NCBI GenBank assembly: GCA_024275935.1
Contig: JAJRYF010000081.1
Span: forward strand, 1-40,190
Origin: Gammaproteobacteria bacterium
GTDB taxonomy: Bacteria > Pseudomonadota > Gammaproteobacteria > Xanthomonadales > SZUA-36
DNA: 40,190 nucleotides
Reading direction: 5' to 3'
Part shown: positions 34,232 to 40,190 of the stretch, one piece after another
Position numbering within the stretch: the stretch's first letter is position 1
Layout of the letters: each line of letters starts with the position of its first letter
Position numbers and translations under genes: made by a program
The notes under the pieces: model-generated
The model's input: only the letters and a program-made list of their open reading frames with translations
The model's database searches: none
What the model was told of the DNA's origin: nothing

Positions 34232-35131
34232 CTATTGTTTGTATTCGTTGATACCTACCAATGAGTTATAGAGCATAGTCACAAACTGATCCGGTTTGAT
34301 CCAAACCTTACCCAGAGTTTCATCCCACTTAGCAGTTGGTTTTAAAGCAATAATTTGTTGCAGGCTGTTACCAGCGGCAATTAATGCTTCTACATTCTTT
34401 ACAGCCTCATTGATGAATTCCGCATAGGCTTTGAGTTCAGCCAATGTTCCCAGCGGGCCATGCCCAGGGATGATTTTGGTGCTCTGGTTGGCCAGTGAGA
34501 TCGCTTTAGTAACAGCAGTTTGGAAACCCCGAATATTGCCGCCAGCATCCAAATCCACATACGGGTAAAGCCCGTTAAACCAGATATCACCCATATGAAT
34601 AACATTGCTTACAGGGAAATGGATAATGGCATCACCATCTGTATGGGCATTGGCAATATGGTAGGCAGTGGCGCTTTCACCATTAAAATGTAAAGTGGCT
34701 TGGTCATTGAAAGTTATATTTGGTAGCGCTCCAGCAGGGTAGGCGGGTACAGATTTTTGCATGAAATTGCTCCATTGCTCCGAAGTCATCCGCTTGCGGA
34801 CATTATCATGAGCGACAATCACACTGCCTTTTTTACTGACTGCTTCATTGCCACCTACATGATCAGAGTGATAGTGGGTATTAATGATAAAACGGATTGG
34901 CTGCTGGCTGATAGTTCTAATCTCAGCCAGTAAATCTGTGGTTACTGGTGCAAGCTGATCATCAATTATAAAAACCCCGTCACTACCAGCGGAAACCGCA
35001 ATATTGCCGCCCTGACCCTTAATCATGTGCAAACTATCGCTCAGTTTGGTGGTTTCAAATTCAACTGCAAAAACTAGTTGGCTAGTGAGTGCCAGTACTA
35101 GTAAAGAGGCAAGGCGATTTGTGGTTTTCAT
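34232..35131 (-). CDS. Periplasmic metallo-beta-lactamase-fold hydrolase
   Basis: The 299-residue protein has a signal peptide (to about Ala22) and a metallo-beta-lactamase motif H86-x-H88-x-D90-H91 in NTHYHSDHVGGN, followed by further metal ligands in NAHTDGDA, MGDIWF and IIPGHGPLG. Two zinc ions are expected. Substrates of this subgroup are varied and not predictable here; nothing marks it as an antibiotic-resistance enzyme. It starts only three bases after the ccmI stop, and its ribosome-binding site (GAGGAA) lies within the end of ccmI, so it behaves as the last gene of the ccm operon. Confidence 0.88.
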   Translation of the reverse strand: MKTTNRLASLLVLALTSQLVFAVEFETTKLSDSLHMIKGQGGNIAVSAGSDGVFIIDDQLAPVTTDLLAEIRTISQQPIRFIINTHYHSDHVGGNEAVSKKGSVIVAHDNVRKRMTSEQWSNFMQKSVPAYPAGALPNITFNDQATLHFNGESATAYHIANAHTDGDAIIHFPVSNVIHMGDIWFNGLYPYVDLDAGGNIRGFQTAVTKAISLANQSTKIIPGHGPLGTLAELKAYAEFINEAVKNVEALIAAGNSLQQIIALKPTAKWDETLGKVWIKPDQFVTMLYNSLVGINEYKQ

Positions 35132-35134
35132 GAT

Positions 35135-36136
35135 TTATTCCTCGATGGTGTTTTGCAACAGCAGGCTAAATTGCCCTGGGTTGCCGGGTTTAATAAGTAT
35201 GGCTGGAGCTTTTAGGTCATCTGCATTAATATCAGCCGTGCCAGTTATGGATAACTTGGCGCTTAGTAATAATTCAGGATAATCTTGCAGTGACTTGCCT
35301 GCCTGTAGCATTGATGCATCAGTAAGCTTTATTTCCAAAGGAAACTGCGGGGCAGGGATGCGCTTCACCGCCAAAGGCATGCCACCTTGTTCCGCTGAGC
35401 GAAGGAATACGAATAGTACAGTTTGCTCGGTAAGCTTGGCGGTAACAGATGTGGATATCTCAAGCCGGACATTAACACTTGTTGTTTCTATTCCAAGTCT
35501 GGACTCAACTTCTGCTATTTGCTCGGCAACAGTGGCAGCGATACCGCTGCCAGCTTCCAACTTGGGCAGTAAGTCTTGCCATAAATCTAGTGCTAGTTGA
35601 TTATTTCCAATGGAGGCTTCGGCTATTCCCAGCAACCATTGAGCTTTTTGCAAACTAGGGTCAGCAGCAAATGCTGCCTGGATTAAAGTTTTAGCCTCAC
35701 TGGGGAATATTGGTGGTTGGCTATTACTTAAGATAGCGTTACCCAGCTCCATCTTAATATATGCGCTGTCCGGTTCTAGTGTCAGAGCGCTTCTATAGGC
35801 CGTTACAGCTTGGTCGGGATGGCCAGTGGAAAGCAGGCTTTTGCCAAGTAATAGCCAGCCTCCAAGGTCCTCTGGGTTTTCTGTGAGTTTGACCTTTAAC
35901 ATGGCTATGGCAGCCTCCATGCTTTGGGGCATTACTGCTTGCTGGCGCAGATTCTGTGGATCTAATGCGGCCTTATTACCTATCATTTGGTAGCCATACC
36001 AACTGCTTACCGGTAAGCTAATTAGGAGTATCAGCACAATGGCGGATGAGGGCTTGCCGCGTAATAGAGGCAGGAGCAGAAACAGTAATGCCAGGGTTAC
36101 CATAAAGGCCGCAAAGATCAGGAAAGTGGTGCTCAT
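35135..36136 (-). CDS. ccmI: Cytochrome c maturation protein CcmI, short form
   Basis: CcmI holds unfolded apocytochrome c for heme attachment by CcmF/CcmH. The 333 residues contain two N-terminal membrane segments (about 5-25 and 31-51), TPR-like repeats in the periplasm (about 75-210, including LGGWLLLGKSLLSTGHPDQAVTAYRSAL), and a C-terminal beta-rich domain with QGGMPLAVKRIPAPQFPLEI. The two membrane helices are joined by only a few residues (RGKPSS), whereas CcmI proteins I know have a long cytoplasmic loop there; the protein is therefore shorter than the usual 400 or so. It overlaps ccmH by four bases. Confidence 0.9.
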   Translation of the reverse strand: MSTTFLIFAAFMVTLALLFLLLPLLRGKPSSAIVLILLISLPVSSWYGYQMIGNKAALDPQNLRQQAVMPQSMEAAIAMLKVKLTENPEDLGGWLLLGKSLLSTGHPDQAVTAYRSALTLEPDSAYIKMELGNAILSNSQPPIFPSEAKTLIQAAFAADPSLQKAQWLLGIAEASIGNNQLALDLWQDLLPKLEAGSGIAATVAEQIAEVESRLGIETTSVNVRLEISTSVTAKLTEQTVLFVFLRSAEQGGMPLAVKRIPAPQFPLEIKLTDASMLQAGKSLQDYPELLLSAKLSITGTADINADDLKAPAILIKPGNPGQFSLLLQNTIEE

Positions 36137-36558
36137 TTGCTGCCTCTCTCATCATAGAACTGTTTGGTGCGTTTACTAATACCCATGCCGACTGCAATTG
36201 CTCCAGTCAATAATAATACCAGTGGGCCAAGCCATAACAATAAGGTGGATTTTTCTAGCGGTGGACGGTAGAGAATAAACTCTCCGTAGCGCTCAACTAA
36301 GAACTGCTTGATCTGGCGGTTACTGTGGCCAGCTTGCATTTGCTGAAGAATTACTCGGCGAAGATCTTGCGCTAACTCAGCATCGGAGTCTGCCAGGTTC
36401 TGGTTTTGGCAAACCAGGCAACGCAACTCGGCGACCAGAGAATTAAAGCGAAGCTCTTGTTCGGGGCTGTCGAATTTCAACGGTGGGGCTGCTAGAGCAG
36501 TTAAAGCCAACAGTCCAGACAGGAGAATGATTAGATAAATGAGTTGTTTATTGTGCAT
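36133..36558 (-). CDS. ccmH: Cytochrome c maturation protein CcmH
   Basis: The 141-residue membrane-anchored thiol oxidoreductase keeps the apocytochrome CxxCH cysteines reduced for heme ligation. The signature LRCLVCQNQNLADSDA carries Cys47 and Cys50. It has a signal peptide (about 1-23) and a C-terminal membrane helix (LLLWLGPLVLLLTGAIAV). It is the short form; the TPR part is the separate ccmI gene. It overlaps ccmG by 11 bases and ccmI by four. Confidence 0.96.
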   Translation of the reverse strand: MHNKQLIYLIILLSGLLALTALAAPPLKFDSPEQELRFNSLVAELRCLVCQNQNLADSDAELAQDLRRVILQQMQAGHSNRQIKQFLVERYGEFILYRPPLEKSTLLLWLGPLVLLLTGAIAVGMGISKRTKQFYDERGSK

Positions 36559-37090
36559 CTCTTTCAGCTTTAATAGTGATTAGTATGGGCACAACTTCAG
36601 TCTCGAATATCTGCTGGTTAAGGACCCCAACATGCTTGTAACGAATCTGGCCGTTGTAATCTACAATAAAATTTTCTGGGGCACCATAGACTCCGAAATC
36701 AATCGCAGTATTGCCCTCAAAGTCATAGAGTATTAGCTCGTATGGATTACCCAATGCCTGCAGCCAGGCGATTGCTTCATTATTTTGGTCTTTCCAGTTA
36801 AGGCCATATATTGGCAGTACTTTTGATTCTGCCAACTGGTTCAAAAATGGATGCTCGACCCGGCAAGCGGCACACCAGCTAGCCCAAATATTTAGCAGGT
36901 AGGTTGTGCCCAGTAAGTCACTTTTAGAAACTCTGACTTCAGGTTGCCCTAGCAATGGCAGGCTAAACTCAGGTGCTGGTTTATTTATTAACGGCGATGG
37001 AATCAGGCTTTTTTGATCGGCATTTTTTAAGCCAACCGCTAGTAAGCCAGCAATGATCAGGAAAATAAATAACGGTAGTAAAGCTTTCAT
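36548..37090 (-). CDS. ccmG: Thiol-disulfide oxidoreductase CcmG/DsbE
   Basis: The 180-residue periplasmic thioredoxin-like protein is anchored by one N-terminal helix (about 4-22). The active site is WASWCAAC (Cys73, Cys76); CAAC instead of the common CPTC/CVPC may shift its redox potential. The cis-proline region YGAPENFIVD and an acidic loop near it are typical of CcmG, which passes reductant from DsbD to CcmH or apocytochromes. It overlaps ccmF by four bases. Confidence 0.95.
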   Translation of the reverse strand: MKALLPLFIFLIIAGLLAVGLKNADQKSLIPSPLINKPAPEFSLPLLGQPEVRVSKSDLLGTTYLLNIWASWCAACRVEHPFLNQLAESKVLPIYGLNWKDQNNEAIAWLQALGNPYELILYDFEGNTAIDFGVYGAPENFIVDYNGQIRYKHVGVLNQQIFETEVVPILITIKAERDAQ

Positions 37091-39036
37091 GCTGAGACCG
37101 CTTTGTCGGTGTTCTTGCGGCGGAAGCGCCGATCAGTCATTCCCACCAGCGCACCAAAAGTCATAAACAAAGTACCTAGCCATATCCAGCGAATAAAGGG
37201 TTTTTTATATATCCGCACTGCCCAGCGTTGATTTTCAGCATCAATTTGATCGCCTAGGGAAACATATAAATCTCTGGTTAGCCCTGGGTCGAGAGCTGCT
37301 TCGGTCATTACTTGGCCTCTTCTGTAGCTGCGCTTTTCAGGGTATAAAGTAGTTACCGCCTGGCCGTTTTTGGTAACTATAAAAGTGCCCCGATCAGCGC
37401 TGTAATTTGGTCCTTCAATGTGTTCGCTACCAGTAAATTCAAACTTATACTCTGCCAGTTGAAAGCTATCACCTGGACTCATTGGTATATGTTTTTCGAT
37501 GCTGGTGGTTTCAACCATTGAGACGCCAATCAGAAATATGCCAACGCCGATATGCGCGATAACCATAGCCACCTCGCCAGCCGGCAGCCATTTGCGGCGC
37601 TGCTTCATGCTCCGTTGTATTGCATAGGCTAAAGAGCCGAATATAAGCCAACTGCCGGCAAATACACCGGCAATAGTGCGTAGATTAGCATTGTCAATAA
37701 ACCAGGCTGACAAGCCGGCAATTGCCGCGCTAATCAGTAGTGGTAGAAGTAGTTGTCGACTTACTCTGCTGAGTTTGTCCTGTTTCCAGCGACCGTATGC
37801 GCCTAGCGGCATAATTAGTACCAGCGGAATCATTAACAGTCCAAACATCAAGCCGAAATAGGGCGGGCCGACTGAGATTTTTCCTAAACCAAAGGCATCT
37901 GCAATCAAGGGGTAGAGCGTTCCCAGCAGAACCATAGCCATGGCTACGATTAGTATTAGGTTATTTATTAGAATTAAAGTTTCGCGAGAAAACCAGGAGA
38001 AGCCACCACCACGAGTCATTTTGGGTGCGCGGAGGGCATATAACACCAGGGAGCCACCAATTACCACCCCGAGAAAGGCTAAAATATAAACCCCTCTGGT
38101 AGGGTCAGAAGCGAAGGCATGGACTGAAGTTAGTACCCCTGAGCGGACCAGGAAAGTACCTAATAGCGATAACGAGAATGCGGTGATTGAGAGCAGTAGC
38201 GTCCAGCCGATAAAGGCCCCGCGTTTTTCTGTAACTGCCTGGGCATGCAACAACGCAGTGCCGGCAATCCAGGGCATAAAGGAAGCGTTTTCTACTGGAT
38301 CCCAGAACCACCAGCCGCCCCAGCCGAGTTCATAATATGCCCACCAGCTACCTAGAGCGATACCAAAGGTTAAGAAGGCCCAAGCAAGCTGAGTCCAGGG
38401 GCGACTCCAGCGAACCCAGTCACGATCCATTTTTCCACCTATCAATGCGGCAATCGCGAAGGCGAAGGCTACCGCAAAACCCACATAGCCCATATATAGC
38501 ATTGGTGGGTGAATGATTAGGCCAGGGTCTTGTAGTAGTGGGTTTAAGTCGGCGCCGTCCATGGGGGCCGGCAAAATTCGGGTAAATGGGTTTGAAGTAA
38601 ATACTACAAACAAGAGAAAGCCGAGGCTAATGAACCCCAGCACAGCCAATACCCTGGCGCTAAATTCTTTGGGTAAAACACTGTTTTTACGGGCCGATGT
38701 TATTGCTACAAGTATCGTCCAGAGGCTTAGAATTAGCACCCAAAACAATAAAGAGCCTTCATGCGCCCCCCAAACTGCCGAGAACCGATACAGCATTGGT
38801 AAGTGCAGGTTGGAATTATTGGCAACATAGGAGATTGAAAAGTCCTGGGTGATAAATGCCCAAGTTAGAAGCGCGAAAGCTATGGCGACAAATACAAATT
38901 GGCCGTAGGCGGCACTATGACCTACCTGCATATAAGCGTTATTGTTAAGCCAAGCACCAATTAGCGGAAAGACTGTTTGTGCGATTGCCAGGAGGGTAGC
39001 AAGTATCAGGGCTAGCTGGCCTAGTTCTCCGATCAA
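37087..39036 (-). CDS. ccmF: Heme lyase subunit CcmF
   Basis: The 649-residue polytopic membrane protein joins heme from holo-CcmE to apocytochrome c. The tryptophan-rich WWD-type motif GWGGWWFWDPVENASFMPW lies in a periplasmic loop near residue 240, with conserved surrounding blocks such as WGAHEGSLLFW and IHPPMLYMGYVGF. About 14-15 hydrophobic segments are visible, and the length matches the family. The C-terminus ends in a large periplasmic domain and a final helix followed by a basic tail. Confidence 0.97.
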   Translation of the reverse strand: MIGELGQLALILATLLAIAQTVFPLIGAWLNNNAYMQVGHSAAYGQFVFVAIAFALLTWAFITQDFSISYVANNSNLHLPMLYRFSAVWGAHEGSLLFWVLILSLWTILVAITSARKNSVLPKEFSARVLAVLGFISLGFLLFVVFTSNPFTRILPAPMDGADLNPLLQDPGLIIHPPMLYMGYVGFAVAFAFAIAALIGGKMDRDWVRWSRPWTQLAWAFLTFGIALGSWWAYYELGWGGWWFWDPVENASFMPWIAGTALLHAQAVTEKRGAFIGWTLLLSITAFSLSLLGTFLVRSGVLTSVHAFASDPTRGVYILAFLGVVIGGSLVLYALRAPKMTRGGGFSWFSRETLILINNLILIVAMAMVLLGTLYPLIADAFGLGKISVGPPYFGLMFGLLMIPLVLIMPLGAYGRWKQDKLSRVSRQLLLPLLISAAIAGLSAWFIDNANLRTIAGVFAGSWLIFGSLAYAIQRSMKQRRKWLPAGEVAMVIAHIGVGIFLIGVSMVETTSIEKHIPMSPGDSFQLAEYKFEFTGSEHIEGPNYSADRGTFIVTKNGQAVTTLYPEKRSYRRGQVMTEAALDPGLTRDLYVSLGDQIDAENQRWAVRIYKKPFIRWIWLGTLFMTFGALVGMTDRRFRRKNTDKAVSA

Positions 39037-39488
39037 GGTTGCTTCCCCTTTTGGGCGTCGGGGTGGCCAGCTTTTTCTAAAGCATCGGCAACTTCCGGAG
39101 ACATATAGTTCTCATCATGTTTGGCGAGGACTTCATCAGCCTGAAATACCCCATTCTTATCCAGTGCCCCGATTGCTATTATACCTTGACCTTCGCGAAA
39201 TAAATCTGGCAGTATATCGTTAAATGCTACTGCTACATTCGCCCTTCCATCGGTAACTACAAATTGGATTTCTAAACTTTCCTGGGCGCGAATAACGCTG
39301 CCATCTTTGACCAGGCCGCCAAGGCGGAACTGCTTCTCGGCAGGCATTTTCTGGGCCACAACATCTGTGGGCGAGACAAAATAAAGCAGGTTCTCCTGAA
39401 GCGCACTAATTGCTATCGCAACTGCTGTGCCTACTCCGAGGAGTATCAGTAAAACTACTTTAAGGCGTTTTTTTCTAGTGGGTGTCAT
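39033..39488 (-). CDS. ccmE: Heme chaperone CcmE
   Basis: CcmE binds heme covalently in the periplasm and delivers it to CcmF. With the start at 39488 the protein has 151 residues: a basic N-terminus (MTPTRKKRLK), one membrane helix, an OB-fold beta barrel (FRLGGLVKDGSV block) and the heme-binding His124 in LAKHDENYMSPEV, with the conserved Tyr four residues later. A 12-codon longer frame is open, but it would run back into ccmD. ATG 39488 fits the family start and lies four bases after the ccmD stop with AGG ahead of it. Confidence 0.95.
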   Translation of the reverse strand: MTPTRKKRLKVVLLILLGVGTAVAIAISALQENLLYFVSPTDVVAQKMPAEKQFRLGGLVKDGSVIRAQESLEIQFVVTDGRANVAVAFNDILPDLFREGQGIIAIGALDKNGVFQADEVLAKHDENYMSPEVADALEKAGHPDAQKGKQP

Positions 39489-39492
39489 GATT

Positions 39493-39651
39493 TTAACCTG
39501 AATTAGTATCGTGGTGGCTGGCAACTTTAGCCAGCTTGGTGATTTGTTTGCGGAGTTTGCTGCCAGCGAGAATAGGGGCGATGGCGGTGAATAATAAAAT
39601 CACGCTGGCGGCTGCGTAAGCTACAAGAATATATGGTGTATGCGGATTCAT
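39493..39651 (-). CDS. ccmD: Heme exporter accessory protein CcmD
   Basis: This short gene encodes 52 residues: MNPHTPYILVAYAAASVILL, a single membrane helix, then a basic tail (SKLRKQITKLAK). Its place between ccmC and ccmE, its size and the aromatic start before the helix fit CcmD, which helps release holo-CcmE from the CcmABC complex. The ATG overlaps the ccmC stop (ATGA), and GAGGAAAG precedes it. Confidence 0.92.
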   Translation of the reverse strand: MNPHTPYILVAYAAASVILLFTAIAPILAGSKLRKQITKLAKVASHHDTNSG

Positions 39652-40190
39652 AATCTTTCCTCAGCGGCCAGTTTGGCAACCCAGGCTTTTCTGCGGTCCT
39701 GCTCAAGTAGGCGGTTGCGTGCTCGAGTTAGCAGGGCGGCAGCATAGTAAAACTTGGTGGCTATTGCCATAATTAATAATGGAATCAGCATACTGGTGTC
39801 CATTTTGCTCTCGCCAGTAATACTTATGGTTTTTCCCTGGTGTAGAGTGTTCCACCACTCAACCGAGAAATGAATAATTGGTAAGTTTACTACCCCGACC
39901 AGAGCCAGCACAGCGGCTGCTCGAGCGGCCTTGCGCGGCTCATCAATTGCTGAGTGCAGGCCCATTATCCCCAAATAAAGAAATAGTAAAACCAATTGGG
40001 AAGTGAGGCGTGCATCCCAGACCCAGAATGTACCCCAGGTAGGTTTGCCCCAGACTGCACCGCTTATAAGTGCAATTAAAGTAAACGCAGCCCCAATGGG
40101 GGCACTACTTATTGCCAAGATTTCAGCAATACGAATTCGCCAAATCATGCCGATGGCGCCCATAACTGCCATTGCTACATATATCATCAT
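39648..40190 (-). CDS. ccmC: Heme exporter/ligase subunit CcmC, N-terminus outside the window
   Basis: CcmC attaches heme to CcmE in the periplasm. 180 residues are present and the reading frame stays open to the right edge; full-length members are about 240-250, so roughly the first 65-70 residues are missing. The WWD-type motif WGKPTWGTFWVWDARLTS is present, as is a conserved His region (LPIIHFSVEWWNTLHQG) that supplies a heme ligand. Further membrane segments follow. The ATG-like codons at the window edge should not be taken as its start. ccmA and ccmB would lie beyond the window. Confidence 0.95.
   Translation of the reverse strand: MMIYVAMAVMGAIGMIWRIRIAEILAISSAPIGAAFTLIALISGAVWGKPTWGTFWVWDARLTSQLVLLFLYLGIMGLHSAIDEPRKAARAAAVLALVGVVNLPIIHFSVEWWNTLHQGKTISITGESKMDTSMLIPLLIMAIATKFYYAAALLTRARNRLLEQDRRKAWVAKLAAEERL

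Overview
The window looks like a chromosomal segment of a gammaproteobacterium of moderate GC content, probably aquatic and able to respire nitrate. Supporting signs are a stand-alone fabA, a ccm system for c-type cytochromes in the order C-D-E-F-G-H-I, a Pseudomonas-like narK-narGHJI-ppiC cluster, ppc, rnd and metX. The genus cannot be fixed from the sequence alone.

Layout. At the left edge is the C-terminal tail of a gene cut by the window (possibly an IS4-type transposase). It is followed by a radical SAM protein, PEP carboxylase (ppc), a tiny two-helix membrane protein on the minus strand and a GntP-type permease. Convergent to the permease is a two-gene operon on the minus strand (5.6-11.8 kb): an AddB-like nuclease followed by an AddA-like UvrD helicase-nuclease, a double-strand-break resection pair. 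A 351-bp divergent gap carries a perfect-dyad FNR/Anr box spaced as in a class II promoter. It drives the respiratory nitrate reductase operon (12.2-22.8 kb): a fused NarK1-NarK2 transporter, NarG, NarH, NarJ, NarI and a parvulin-type PpiC.

Next comes about 0.5 kb without a convincing gene. It holds a palindromic repeat and a stretch rich in inverted repeats. Then follow a pair of secreted M16 peptidases (one catalytic, one lacking the zinc motif), a hairpin between convergent genes, and a minus-strand pair of RNase D and a beta-propeller protein. A divergent secreted protein with a formylglycine-enzyme-like fold but no catalytic cysteines comes next. From 30.5 to 33.2 kb the minus strand holds an S1/P1 nuclease, fabA, tRNA-Leu(CAA) and a MetX-family acyltransferase. 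A divergent TrmB-like methyltransferase ends inside a palindromic repeat. From 34.2 kb to the right edge the minus strand is one tightly overlapped ccm operon (ccmC partial, D, E, F, G, H, I) that appears to end with a periplasmic metallo-beta-lactamase-fold gene.

How the genes fit together. The oxygen-sensing FNR/Anr signal links nitrate uptake (NarK), nitrate reduction (NarGHI), its assembly chaperone (NarJ) and a folding factor (PpiC) in one anaerobic unit. The ccm operon supplies the c-type cytochromes that downstream denitrification or aerobic respiration would need. I did not find a CRISPR array, prophage or defence island. The most unusual points are the TrmB-like protein with Asp-to-Asn changes at family active-site positions and a repeat-derived tail, the structured intergenic stretch at 22.98-23.3 kb, the MetX variant, and the MBL gene coupled to ccm.
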